NCBI GenBank assembly: GCA_013122435.1
Contig: WYDT01000003.1
Coordinates: forward strand, 310,001 to 374,000
DNA: 64,000 nucleotides
Direction of reading: 5' to 3'
DNA from: Chloroflexi bacterium AL-N1
GTDB taxonomy: Bacteria; Chloroflexota; Chloroflexia; Chloroflexales; Roseiflexaceae
The notes below the pieces were generated by a model that was given only the letters and a program-made list of their open reading frames with translations, was not told the origin of the DNA and searched no databases. Positions 43,563-53,167 of the stretch are shown here, piece by piece. The position numbers were made by a program, and so were the translations under genes. Within the stretch, counting starts at the first letter, position 1; each line of letters starts with the position of its first letter.

Positions 43563-46102
43563 CTGACATAGGGCCAGCGATACGGCACACCACCAGGCAA
43601 CCGCAGAAAATCCTCACCGACACGGCCAACCTGCACCACGTCACTATCAAGCAGTCGCTCTAGCCGTGCATAGCGGGTGTACTGCACCACGCGGTCACCA
43701 CGCACAAACGCATCGCTCACTGGCGAACCAAAGCGCTCCTCTCCACCGTTTGTTTGCCAGAACTCCAGAAAAGGCTCCTGCAAGGTGTAGGGTGGTGCAG
43801 CGATCAGCGCTCCGACATCGGCCAGCGGGATGATCTCGCCCAACGGGATACGCTCAACGGCACCATCGCGCAGTTGCAGGCACCCGCGTACGAAGCACTG
43901 ACTAACATACCCTTCGAACGGTACTGCAGGCATCAGCGCATCGCCCAGTGCCTCATAGCCACCTGACTCTTGCCATGCCTCAAAAAATGGGACAGGAACA
44001 TAATACCCCCGTTCGCCGATGGATCGTCCAGTAGGCTCCTCAACTTCAATTTGTGCGATCTCTTCCGATGTGACCACAGATTGACCTTCTACCCGTAAAG
44101 TAACAGCCAATCCATACGTTCGTGTGGGAATCTCGAACGGCAGAGGGATCGTTTGCATATGCTGTACTTCCACACCCTCCGGCCAGTCCTCCGGTGACAG
44201 AGCGTTGTACACAAGTGGTTGAGCTACTTCCATCAATACCACACCATTGCCGTCTGTTATCTGTGTGACCACCTCAAACGATGTAGACTCAACAGGGCTT
44301 TGCCGTTTCCACACCAGTGTAAGCAACACGTTCTCGCCGCCGTGATAAGCCGAACTGCCGGGCGAAGGCGCAAGATGATAGCCGCTCAAACGTAGCCCGG
44401 CTGGGAATGCGATGTCAGTTGGTGTGCGTGGACCAGGATCGACGGGGCGGTAGAGATCATAGGTGCCGCGTGAGCCGTCTTGTGCGTAGCGGTGCGTGAT
44501 CATTGCAATCATCTCGGGGGTCAGCCAGTTGCCAAGGAAATCGAGCGCCACGAGCGGCACACTCCCATTAGCCATATCGAGTAGCAAATCCTGTTGACCC
44601 CAAGAGTCAACATCGTAGAGTTGGCGGTGCTCAAAGGCCTGGAGTCGTGCGAATTGGTCGGCCTGCGCTGCTACCCCCGGAATATCAGTAAAAATCGGCG
44701 CGTCAGCGGCCTGTACTTCCGCGATCATCGTGGTGTTGATACGGCCCATGGTCTCGAGAATGGCCTGCTCACGCTGGAGATCCTGCCACACACTGTAGCT
44801 GCCAAACGCGATGCGCGGAGGATTTTCGCCCTCGATGATACCGGCCAGCTTGAGATAGTTCTCGCTCCAGGTTGGGTAGTAGCGCAAAAGTCCGGCTATC
44901 ACCATCCCCACAACGAGCCAGCGACTCACTACGACGACCCAGTGCCAGATAAGTTGTTTACGTTGCGGAGACGGGTGATCTTGTGTGAGGGCATCATTCG
45001 CGATGCAGGCTGCCAGCCAGATCAATCCGGCGTAGAACTCCAGGAAATAATTGGTATAAGCTCCCACTTTGCCCACACCGAGCGCCGTCATGGCACCGAA
45101 AAGGACATAGTAGAGCGGTAGAAGAATAGTAATCGATACAGTGACCGCTTTAGACGCTGTACCGTTTATGCGTGATATGGAAGCAATACCAGCACTTATC
45201 AGCGCCGCGACGATCAATGGCCAATGAATAGTCAGTTGGTCGTCCCAGAAGCCATTGGCCAGGGCGTGCTGCCACTCGTTGGCGTTGGCTGTCACCACAT
45301 GAAGACTGAACCAACCACCACTCGCGAGTTGGAGCAAGCCAAAGAGCACCCCGCCGCTGCCACCAAGGAGCACAGCAAACAGCATCGCCTGCCGCCAATT
45401 ACGGAAGAGCAGCCACACTGCGGCGGCCACCGGCGCGGCCACCAGCGACGGTTTGACATACAAACTCAACAGCATGAGCGGCACGGCCCACAGAACAGTG
45501 TTTCGGCCTACATACCGCTGCACAATGACCAAACCCCACAACCCGAGCGTTATTCCCAGCATATCAACACGCATCAGCACGGACCATTCACGCACAATAG
45601 GGAGCGCCAGAAAGTCCAGCACAATCAGACCACGCAGCACGCGCGTACTCCACGTCTCGGTACGCCCAACACCTGACAACACCCATAACGCTGCGACAGC
45701 GCCAACCATAGCTGCCAGCGAAACTAGCCGCCCTGCCAGCAACACGGGGTCAAGCTGACTGTGGGAAACAAACAACCCGACGATATGGCTACCAACCCAG
45801 GTCGTTATGTGGTAGAACGGTGGGTAGTTGACCACGGCGTAGGGTACCACCGCCGGATCGCTGTACAAGTGCCACAGGAGCGTACCCTGTCGCAGCAGAT
45901 CAACCTGGGCCAGCAGCGGACCTTCGCCATAGTCAAGGGGATAAGGATAACTGAGCAGATGATATCCGTGGATGAGCAGAAAGCCGCAATTCGCAGCGAT
46001 GACCATACCGAGGAGCAAGGCAAGCGACCAGGTGATCAATCGACTGATTGATGCGCTCCAGCGGTGGACGTTTGTCCTGGATGAAACTGTCGTTCCGGCC
46101 AT
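43550..46102 (-). CDS. GT39/ArnT-like membrane glycosyltransferase with C-terminal tandem modules
   Basis: An 850-residue membrane protein. About eleven predicted transmembrane helices (residues 20-410) follow a GT-C layout, with the YPYPLDYGEGPLLAQVDLLRQG motif in the first extracytoplasmic loop carrying acidic residues typical of the active site. The periplasmic C-terminus (about residues 440-850) ends in two related 60-residue modules, FFEAWQESGGYEALGDAL and FLEFWQTNGGEERFGSPVSDAF. Such modules recur in Chloroflexota surface proteins. It likely transfers a sugar from a polyprenyl phosphate donor to an extracellular acceptor. Start with AGGA; it is convergent with the GNAT gene. Confidence 0.82.
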   Translation of the reverse strand: MAGTTVSSRTNVHRWSASISRLITWSLALLLGMVIAANCGFLLIHGYHLLSYPYPLDYGEGPLLAQVDLLRQGTLLWHLYSDPAVVPYAVVNYPPFYHITTWVGSHIVGLFVSHSQLDPVLLAGRLVSLAAMVGAVAALWVLSGVGRTETWSTRVLRGLIVLDFLALPIVREWSVLMRVDMLGITLGLWGLVIVQRYVGRNTVLWAVPLMLLSLYVKPSLVAAPVAAAVWLLFRNWRQAMLFAVLLGGSGGVLFGLLQLASGGWFSLHVVTANANEWQHALANGFWDDQLTIHWPLIVAALISAGIASISRINGTASKAVTVSITILLPLYYVLFGAMTALGVGKVGAYTNYFLEFYAGLIWLAACIANDALTQDHPSPQRKQLIWHWVVVVSRWLVVGMVIAGLLRYYPTWSENYLKLAGIIEGENPPRIAFGSYSVWQDLQREQAILETMGRINTTMIAEVQAADAPIFTDIPGVAAQADQFARLQAFEHRQLYDVDSWGQQDLLLDMANGSVPLVALDFLGNWLTPEMIAMITHRYAQDGSRGTYDLYRPVDPGPRTPTDIAFPAGLRLSGYHLAPSPGSSAYHGGENVLLTLVWKRQSPVESTSFEVVTQITDGNGVVLMEVAQPLVYNALSPEDWPEGVEVQHMQTIPLPFEIPTRTYGLAVTLRVEGQSVVTSEEIAQIEVEEPTGRSIGERGYYVPVPFFEAWQESGGYEALGDALMPAVPFEGYVSQCFVRGCLQLRDGAVERIPLGEIIPLADVGALIAAPPYTLQEPFLEFWQTNGGEERFGSPVSDAFVRGDRVVQYTRYARLERLLDSDVVQVGRVGEDFLRLPGGVPYRWPYVSQER

Positions 46103-46198
46103 GCCATCCTTCGTCTATGTTGCCACACTCTTGTAGCCGCTGGATGATACGCGATTATTGGCCTTGTTGCAAACGCGATAGCGATAAGGCCATCAGCT

Positions 46199-47329
46199 TC
46201 ACATTCTGGCCGTCGAGTGGGCCTGGTGTGGTATAGGTGATCCCTGGGCAGACTTGATCGGTTTGCCATTGAACAAAAAGGCGATCAGTGGCACCTTTTT
46301 CACCAGCCCATGATGGAAGAAGAAACAGAACAAACAGGTGAAAATCGTCAGAATGAGATACTCGAGAAATATATTGATTTCGATACCAACAATAAGATAG
46401 CCAAACCACACGATGAGTGGCTGATGGAGCAGATAGATCGTATACGACGCATCGGAAATGTCTCGGATGGTCTGGTTGTACAGCCCTGAAAGTGACTGAA
46501 AGACCTGAATCAACACGCCTGCACAGGCCAAACCGTGTATGCTCAGGAGCGGCCCTTCGACATAGTGCCAGAAAGCATACTCTCTAAGCGTAACACTGGC
46601 CAACAGAAAGGAGAAGACCATCAGATAGTTGAGGCGCCGTCTGATAAAGTTGCGGGCGACCAGTTTGTTTTTGAAACAGACGAGGCCAAAGGCAAAGAAT
46701 GGAAAATAGCGTACAATCGCCTTGTCATCATACACAAAGCCCCATCCCGGCATATGCGTTGTAAGCGATAGTAACCCCCACACTGCAAAAATCCCTAGCA
46801 ACCAGCCGTAGTTAAGCTCCATCCATTCAATATGCTGCTCAATACGTGGGTAGAGTTTATAGATTAGAAAAATGATGACGGTGTAGATTATCAGATTTTG
46901 CAAGAACCACAGATGAGCCAGCCATTCACCACTGAGCCAGTATGTAAGGCTGAGGGGACTCATCGCGACGTTAGCACTGGATAACGCCATGAATGGGTTG
47001 ATCGCCAGCCCCAAAAAGAGCAGCGGAACGCCCAACCGTACGTAGCGGTTGCGGGCAAACACAGATACACCATACTTCGAGATGAGCATGGCTGCAAAGA
47101 AGCCTGCGATGATAAAGAATGCGGGCATCCTGAAGCTGTGTACCAACTCCGCAAAATAGTTGAACGCGATATGGGTTTCGGGGCTATTGATCCGCCACAG
47201 GTTATCCGCTCGTAGTCGATAGATCAGGGCGGCGTGGTAAAACACACCTAAAATCATGAGAAACGCCCGAAGTGTGTCCATATAGACAATGCGGTTCGGC
47301 TGAGTGGATGGTGCTGGATGTGAAGGCAT
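46199..47329 (-). CDS. acyltransferase family 3 membrane protein
   Basis: A 376-residue integral membrane O-acyltransferase of the OafA/OpgC (acyltransferase-3) family. The N-terminal catalytic His is in DTLRAFLMILGVFYHAALIY (residues 19-38). About ten transmembrane helices follow, with the SFRMPAFFIIAGFF segment near residue 64 and HQPLIVWFGY near residue 300. Such proteins add acetyl or succinyl groups to sugars in glycans or lipids. It lies upstream of the GT39-like gene on the same strand with a 96-bp gap, so the two may form a surface-glycan transcript. Confidence 0.9.
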   Translation of the reverse strand: MPSHPAPSTQPNRIVYMDTLRAFLMILGVFYHAALIYRLRADNLWRINSPETHIAFNYFAELVHSFRMPAFFIIAGFFAAMLISKYGVSVFARNRYVRLGVPLLFLGLAINPFMALSSANVAMSPLSLTYWLSGEWLAHLWFLQNLIIYTVIIFLIYKLYPRIEQHIEWMELNYGWLLGIFAVWGLLSLTTHMPGWGFVYDDKAIVRYFPFFAFGLVCFKNKLVARNFIRRRLNYLMVFSFLLASVTLREYAFWHYVEGPLLSIHGLACAGVLIQVFQSLSGLYNQTIRDISDASYTIYLLHQPLIVWFGYLIVGIEINIFLEYLILTIFTCLFCFFFHHGLVKKVPLIAFLFNGKPIKSAQGSPIPHQAHSTARM

Positions 47330-47961
47330 GCCAAAACCTCGATATATTCAAAAAATAATGAGAATCCGTATGTGTATCAAAAGAATGTAGGGCTTCTGTC
47401 GTCAGTTTCAGGGAGGCATATGGTAGAACTATGCTATTGCCAAACAAAGATGGTCTGTCCTTTGCGTAGGGAACAGTGTTTGTATGGTAGAAACTCTCTC
47501 TGATCACAAAGAAGAACCTGCTTTTCGATTGCTACACAGCGTCCAGATATGTCTTATTGTTCGGACGGGCACATCATATATCTGAGCCGTAACGAAAATA
47601 GCAATAAAAGTACCAATAGCCGCTATACGGATATAGATATGAAGAAAAAATTATTCTGGTGCTAGAGCCTCATTGTGTCGTAGAAGACGAAATAAAAGGG
47701 TTTAACGGACTGAAGGTGACAAATTTCTCATAAAGCATTATTATATACAAATTGATGACTACTCACAACTAGCGCTTATTTTTGTTCGTAGATTACATTA
47801 TTTCAAGCAATATTATTTGTACTTGAGGAGAGATACTGTAGTTGACATCCAGGCATGTTGGACGCTATCAATCAAGCCGAGTATACTGGTATGGATTACC
47901 AAAATGCAGCACTTAACACATTATAGTTACCAGATATTGTTGTAGTAAAGGGATACTATGT
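47330..47961. other. intergenic, no gene seen
   Basis: About 630 AT-rich bases between the divergent acyltransferase and SufE genes. No repeat, RNA or protein-like reading was recognised. Confidence 0.45.
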
Positions 47962-48408
47962 ATGAGCGATCAAACCAATGCCCTTCCGCCGCGCCTTAGT
48001 GAAATTGTCGAGGATTTTAAGTTTAGCGAAGGTCGGGAAAAACTCGATCTCTTGCTGGAATTCTCTGATAGCATGCCACCGCTTCCTGAAAGGCTTCATG
48101 GTAAACGTGATGCGATGGAACCTGTGCATGAATGTATGTCACCGGTCTTTATTCATGCCGAAATGCAGGATGGTGGGATGGTATATTACTTTGATGTTCC
48201 CGAGGAAGCCCCAACCGTACGCGGCTATGCGTCAGTTTTGAGCCAGGGGTTGCATGGTCTTACTCCTGAACAGGTGCTTGCCTTACCATCGACGTTTTTT
48301 GAGGATATGGGACTGCAGGGTGTGCTCAGCCCACAACGCCTCAATGGTATCACTGCGCTGCTTGCACATGTGAAGAGGCTCGCCGTACGGGAGTTATCGA
48401 GTAATTAG
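47962..48408 (+). CDS. sufE: SufE family sulfur-acceptor protein
   Basis: A 148-residue cysteine desulfurase partner that accepts persulfide sulfur for Fe-S cluster assembly. The active-site Cys is in VHECMSPVFI near residue 53. Typical blocks are IVEDFKFSEGREKLDLLLEFSDSMPPLP (residues 14-41) and VRGYASVLSQGLHGLTPEQVLALP near residues 83-105. The family norm at the Cys is GCQSxV, so ECMSPV is a mild departure. No suf operon is adjacent. Followed by a non-coding gap containing a 9-bp dyad (GGTGCGTGG/CCACGCACC, 48510-48532). Confidence 0.9.
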   Translation: MSDQTNALPPRLSEIVEDFKFSEGREKLDLLLEFSDSMPPLPERLHGKRDAMEPVHECMSPVFIHAEMQDGGMVYYFDVPEEAPTVRGYASVLSQGLHGLTPEQVLALPSTFFEDMGLQGVLSPQRLNGITALLAHVKRLAVRELSSN

Positions 48409-48700
48409 CGGGAGAGGCTGGAGACGATCCCTCCAAATAGCTATCACGGCATCCCCTGTGGGTGTTGTGGCCGACTCACAACGATTGCAGAGCGGTGGCT
48501 GGGCGAGTCGGTGCGTGGGCGAGCCACGCACCTACGTAAGGGCTGTTGCTCTGCGACTCTGCGTTAATGTTTAACCGCTCCAACGCACCACCGCTCAGTC
48601 GCTCCACCACTCCTGCTTTTCTCAACTGCCTGGTGTATAATCAAGGACGCGAAAGGGCAGCATCTATAACGAGAGAGCAAGTGAAAAGAGACAACACGCG

Positions 48701-50938
48701 ATGAGCGAACAGTACACAACAAAAAGTATCGGTGTTCTGACCAGCGGCGGTGACGCACCGGGGATGAATCCTGCCGTACGCGCCGTTGTTCGTACCGCAT
48801 TAAACCACGGTGTCGAAGTGTACGCTATTAACGAGGGCTATCGTGGTATGGTTGAGGGTGGCGCGCAGATTCGCAAGATGAGTTGGGGCAGTGTCGGTGG
48901 CATCATGCACATGGGTGGCACCGTCATTGGTTCGGCACGCTCCGCTGAATTTCGAACACGCAGTGGCCGTCGTCTGGCTGCTAAAAACCTCGTCACCTAC
49001 GGTATTGACCGACTGGTCATTATTGGTGGGGATGGGAGCTTGACCGGAGCCAACCTGTTTCGTGAAGAATGGCCCAGTCTGTTGGCAGAACTGGTCGAGC
49101 AGCAGGAGATCAGCAAAGACCTCGCGGATCGCCATCCACAGCTAAACCTGGTTGGATTGGTTGGTTCGATTGACAATGATATGTTTGGTACTGATATGAC
49201 TATTGGTGCCGATACTGCACTACATCGTATTACCGAGGCTATTGACGCTATCAATAGCACGGCAGCCAGCCACCAGCGCACGTTTGTTATCGAGGTGATG
49301 GGACGCAATTGTGGTTATCTGGCGTTGATGAGTGCTATCGCTACCGGGGCCAACTGGGTCTTCATTCCCGAAAGCCCACCCGAATCGGATGATTGGGAAG
49401 CTGAGATGTGTCAGGCACTACAGGCTGGCCGTGAAATTGGACGACGAAACAGTATTGTTATCGTGGCGGAGGGCGCGCACGATCGTTACAACAAGCCTAT
49501 TTCAAGCGAATATGTTAAACAGGTGATCGAGCAACGTCTTGGTGAAGATACCCGTCTGACTATTCTCGGTCACGTCCAGCGTGGTGGTTCGCCTAGTGCC
49601 TTTGAGCGCTACATGAGCACCGTTTTGGGTTACGCCGCTGTCAACGAGCTTCTGGCGGCCCAACCGGGCAGTGAGCCACAGCTTATTGGTATTCGTGAGC
49701 ACAAAGTCGTACGGTCACCGCTGATGGAATGTGTGGCCAAAACTCAGCGAGTCGCTGAGGTCATTGCGGCGCAGGACTACGAGACCGCTACGAATATGCG
49801 CGGAGGCAGTTTCACCGATGCGTTTCGTACGCTACGTACCCTGACCCGTGCCCACCCGCGCAGTTTACCGCCTGGGCAGCAACCACTCCGTCTTATGATT
49901 ATGCACAGTGGCGGGCCAGCGTCAGGAATGAACACGGCTGTACGCGTTGCGGTTCGCTTAGGGCTTGATAAAGGACATACTATTCTCGCCGCGCAAAATG
50001 GCATGCAGGGCCTGGTAAATGGCGATGTGCGCGAAATGAACTGGATGAGTGTCAGTGATTGGGTGGGGAAAGGTGGCGCAGAATTAGGCACGAGCCGCTG
50101 GACACCAACAGAAGCTGATTACGCGACAATTGCTGAGCGTCTGGAAGCATATAGTGTAGATGGTCTCTTGATTATTGGTGGCTGGTCGGGCTACCAGAGT
50201 GCGTATGAAATGCTCAATCGGCGTGACCATCTGCCTGCGTTTCGCATTCCCATTGTCTGTTTACCAGCCTCGATCAACAATAATCTGCCAGGCTCAGAGC
50301 ACAGTGTTGGTGCAGACACGGCCCTCAACAACATTATGACGGATGTCGACAAGATTAAGCAGTCTGCGGTGGCCACCCGACGCTGCTTTGTGGTAGAGGT
50401 AATGGGTCGTAACTGCGGGTATCTCGCGCTGATGAGTGGGCTGGCCACGGGTGCTGAACGAGTCTATCTACCCGAAGAAGGTGTTACCCTCACCGATCTC
50501 CAGGCCGATGTCGATCTCTTAGTGAAGGGATTTCGGGGCAACAAACGACTGGGCCTCATTATACGCAATGAGAAAGCCGATCCCCTGTACACAACAGATT
50601 TTGTATGTGCATTGTTTGAAAAAGAGGGCGGAAATCTCTTTGATGTTCGCAAAGCTATTCTGGGCCACGTACAACAGGGTGGTAATCCCTCGCCATATGA
50701 TCGGATTCAGGCGACACGGTTGGCGGCCAAATGTATGGAATTTCTGATTGAACATACCAATGAGGCTACACCACAGGTTGTTGCCATCGGTCTTCAATCC
50801 AGTCAAATCCAGTTTACCAACATTGCCAACTTATCGCGACTTACAAATACCAAAATGCAACGGCCACGACGGCAGTGGTGGCTGGCGTTGCGCCCTATTG
50901 CCAAAATGATGGCCCAACACCAAAATGATGGTTTATAA
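48701..50938 (+). CDS. tandem-fused 6-phosphofructokinase, eukaryotic-type
   Basis: A 745-residue glycolytic kinase made of two PFK domains in one chain. The N-half (residues 1-390) is catalytic: TSGGDAPGMN, ATP-type GGDGSLTGANLF, GSIDNDMFGTDMTIG with the catalytic Asp, VMGRNCGYLALMS and HVQRGGSPSAF. The C-half (about residues 405-745) keeps HSGGPASGMN, VMGRNCGYLALMSG and HVQQGGNPSPYDR. It has GGWSGY in place of GGDGS and ASINNN in place of the catalytic triad, as in the allosteric half of animal/fungal PFK1. The eukaryotic-type segment after the ATP loop (REEWPSLLAEL) is also present. Bacterial PfkA is a single ~320-residue domain. Horizontal gain or deep shared ancestry are both possible. 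Confidence 0.92.
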   Translation: MSEQYTTKSIGVLTSGGDAPGMNPAVRAVVRTALNHGVEVYAINEGYRGMVEGGAQIRKMSWGSVGGIMHMGGTVIGSARSAEFRTRSGRRLAAKNLVTYGIDRLVIIGGDGSLTGANLFREEWPSLLAELVEQQEISKDLADRHPQLNLVGLVGSIDNDMFGTDMTIGADTALHRITEAIDAINSTAASHQRTFVIEVMGRNCGYLALMSAIATGANWVFIPESPPESDDWEAEMCQALQAGREIGRRNSIVIVAEGAHDRYNKPISSEYVKQVIEQRLGEDTRLTILGHVQRGGSPSAFERYMSTVLGYAAVNELLAAQPGSEPQLIGIREHKVVRSPLMECVAKTQRVAEVIAAQDYETATNMRGGSFTDAFRTLRTLTRAHPRSLPPGQQPLRLMIMHSGGPASGMNTAVRVAVRLGLDKGHTILAAQNGMQGLVNGDVREMNWMSVSDWVGKGGAELGTSRWTPTEADYATIAERLEAYSVDGLLIIGGWSGYQSAYEMLNRRDHLPAFRIPIVCLPASINNNLPGSEHSVGADTALNNIMTDVDKIKQSAVATRRCFVVEVMGRNCGYLALMSGLATGAERVYLPEEGVTLTDLQADVDLLVKGFRGNKRLGLIIRNEKADPLYTTDFVCALFEKEGGNLFDVRKAILGHVQQGGNPSPYDRIQATRLAAKCMEFLIEHTNEATPQVVAIGLQSSQIQFTNIANLSRLTNTKMQRPRRQWWLALRPIAKMMAQHQNDGL

Positions 50939-51007
50939 CTTGATGTATATAGTGCAAACACTAGCTTATCTAAAAACACTACAAGGGTGTGTCTAAGGAG
51001 CAAATCT

Positions 51008-51991
51008 GTGCGTGTTGGTATAATAGGTTTAGGTAATTTCGGCACGGCGATGGCGAATCTGGTTGCCAACAATGGCCATGAGGTGATTGGTTGGGAGTAC
51101 CATGAAGCTGTGGTTGACGAAATAAACACGCAGCACACCAACCAAAGATTCCTGGCTGATGTCCCTCTCCATCACAATTTGACGGCTACTACACAGATAG
51201 AAACAGGAGTGCAAGAGAGGGAGGCTATCTTTATTGCTATTCCAACTGTATTCATCCATGCAACGCTTCAGCCGCTTCGTAATCAGATTGCTGACAATGC
51301 GGTGTTGATTAATCTGGCCAAAGGAATTGATCGTCGTAGTGGCCTGACAGCCTTTCAGATCATCACAAACATATTCCCTCACCACCGCCGTGTGATGCTC
51401 TCAGGGCCGTCGATTGCGAACGAGTTTGCCCGTGGTCTTCCCACAGTAGTAGTGGCTGCCGGAGAACACGAACACGATCTGTGGCTCACTGCTCAGTTGC
51501 TCGATAATGATCACTTTCGGGTGCATTTTTCAGACGATGCGATTGGTGTGGAACTGGGTGGTATTCTGAAAAACATCTATGCCATTGGTCTGGGCATGTT
51601 CGATGGGCAATCGCTCCAAAGTGTCAATCTCCGCGCCGTCTATCTCACGGCAGCACTGGCAGAAATGGCCCGCATCGGTCAGGGGTTTGGTGCAAGTATC
51701 GAGACCTTTCTCTATCTCTCCGGGGTCGGCGACTTGTTAGCAACGGCCCTGAGTGAGCACAGTCATAATCGTAGAATGGGTGAGCTATTGGCACAGGGAT
51801 TGCATATAGCGGATATCCAAGACCGCATGGGTGTCCTTCCTGAAGGATACACCACTCTCCAAAGTATACGAGCTGTTGCTGAAAAACGTCGCATCTCGAT
51901 ACCGCTAGCGACCGGATTGTGGCAGGTCATACAGGGTACATTGAGTACCGAAACCTTTGTGCAGGGACTTATCAAGGGCTTTATTGAGTGA
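51008..51991 (+). CDS. gpsA: NAD(P)H-dependent glycerol-3-phosphate dehydrogenase
   Basis: A 327-residue dehydrogenase that reduces dihydroxyacetone phosphate to sn-glycerol-3-phosphate for membrane lipids. The nucleotide-binding start is VRVGIIGLGNFGTAMA, with AIPTVFIH near residue 80, NLAKGID near residue 103, SGPSIANEFARGLP near residue 134 and the catalytic Lys in GGILKNIYAIGLGM near residue 189. The GTG start was chosen because AAGGAG lies seven bases upstream. It follows the PFK gene by 69 bp and precedes the deacetylase gene by 22 bp. Linking glycolytic triose phosphate to lipid synthesis makes sense next to PFK. Confidence 0.93.
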   Translation: MRVGIIGLGNFGTAMANLVANNGHEVIGWEYHEAVVDEINTQHTNQRFLADVPLHHNLTATTQIETGVQEREAIFIAIPTVFIHATLQPLRNQIADNAVLINLAKGIDRRSGLTAFQIITNIFPHHRRVMLSGPSIANEFARGLPTVVVAAGEHEHDLWLTAQLLDNDHFRVHFSDDAIGVELGGILKNIYAIGLGMFDGQSLQSVNLRAVYLTAALAEMARIGQGFGASIETFLYLSGVGDLLATALSEHSHNRRMGELLAQGLHIADIQDRMGVLPEGYTTLQSIRAVAEKRRISIPLATGLWQVIQGTLSTETFVQGLIKGFIE

Positions 51992-52013
51992 TACAGATAA
52001 ACTGAGGTAATGC

Positions 52014-52733
52014 ATGCTCCCGATAGAAACACATGTGAGATTATGGGGTGCCAATCGTCTCCCCGATGTTGTGCCAACGCTCCAGAAGCGCTTTCCCCAG
52101 GCACTGTGGGCAGGAAATAACGAACGACGCCAGATTGCGCTCACCTTTGATGATGGCCCACATCCGCAGGATACGCCAGCCCTGCTCAAGGTGTTAGAGC
52201 ACCATCGTGTGCGGGCCACATTTTTCCATGTTGGTGAATATATTGAGTCATGGCCTGGCCTCGTCACTGAGGTTGCCGCCGCTGGGCATCAGGTGGGTAT
52301 TCACGGGTATCGCCACGAGCCTTTTCCGATGATACGTGAGCCCGACCTGTATGAACAACTCGCGGTAACACGTAAACTTATTAGCATGGCCAGCCAACGC
52401 AAAGAGGCCGATATTCGTGATGTCCGTCCACCTTATGGGGTGTTTCTCAATCGGACATTGCAGCAATTGGAACGTTGGAACTATCGCCCTGTTTTGTGTA
52501 GTGTGCTACCGCTCCACTGGATTCAGTCTGGTGAGGAAACGATCCAACAAGTGCTCGATCAAACGACCAGCGGATCGCTGGTCGTATTACACGAAGGGCA
52601 GACGGGTCCAGATATTGCCACACTTACCGATACGATTCTGACATATCTGAACAGGGTAGGATTTGAGTTCATCACCGTTGATCAGATGTGGCAAACGAGA
52701 TTATTGAGCATTTCGCCTTCCCCAAGCCTTTAA
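52014..52733 (+). CDS. polysaccharide deacetylase (NodB-type)
   Basis: A 239-residue NodB-homology deacetylase. Motif 1 is LTFDDGPHPQDTP near residue 43 with the catalytic base and metal Asp; motif 2 is VGIHGYRHEPF near residue 92; motif 3 is RPPYG near residue 139; VLHEGQTG near residue 195 supplies the final His. The family removes N-acetyl groups from peptidoglycan, chitin or xylan. There is no signal peptide, so a cytosolic or non-classically exported role is possible. It lies 22 bp after gpsA and is probably co-transcribed. Confidence 0.9.
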   Translation: MLPIETHVRLWGANRLPDVVPTLQKRFPQALWAGNNERRQIALTFDDGPHPQDTPALLKVLEHHRVRATFFHVGEYIESWPGLVTEVAAAGHQVGIHGYRHEPFPMIREPDLYEQLAVTRKLISMASQRKEADIRDVRPPYGVFLNRTLQQLERWNYRPVLCSVLPLHWIQSGEETIQQVLDQTTSGSLVVLHEGQTGPDIATLTDTILTYLNRVGFEFITVDQMWQTRLLSISPSPSL

Positions 52734-53167
52734 CAGCCCTGTATAAATATCTCTGATTCAGCTCCATAAACACTGTGCTATAACACGCGGGTGCTCCAGA
52801 AGCCTCTTCTCTAGCAAAGAGTACTACCAACGTACAGAGATGACAAATCACACCTGAAATATGACAGTTTATTCATCACTTTAGCTTCTTTTTCCTTAAC
52901 ACAAAGCTAAAGATTGCTCTCAGGTCTTTATCAGGTTCGTACATCCATCCCAAAAAATGGCACGTACCGTGCTACGACTAGCCAATATAATGGCAGTGGA
53001 CCATGTGGTCATTATGTTCGTTCGATTTGAAAGTATGTCAAAGCATCAGAGTAATTGCGAACACTGTCATATAAGCGCGCGATTATGTTGCAGTGTTGCA
53101 TGTCACTCGATGCAGAGGGAGTCTGAAATTGTTTAACGTTCGCACGATTCAAAGGAGAGATGGGGCA
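52734..53167. other. intergenic, no gene seen
   Basis: About 430 bp between the deacetylase and DUF4397 genes. It must hold the promoter of the DUF4397 gene. No repeat or RNA element was recognised. Confidence 0.4.

Noticed and set aside
45224..46051. Polar plus-strand readings antisense to the GT-C gene
   Set aside because: They are complements of hydrophobic membrane helices, giving Gln/His/Arg-rich nonsense.
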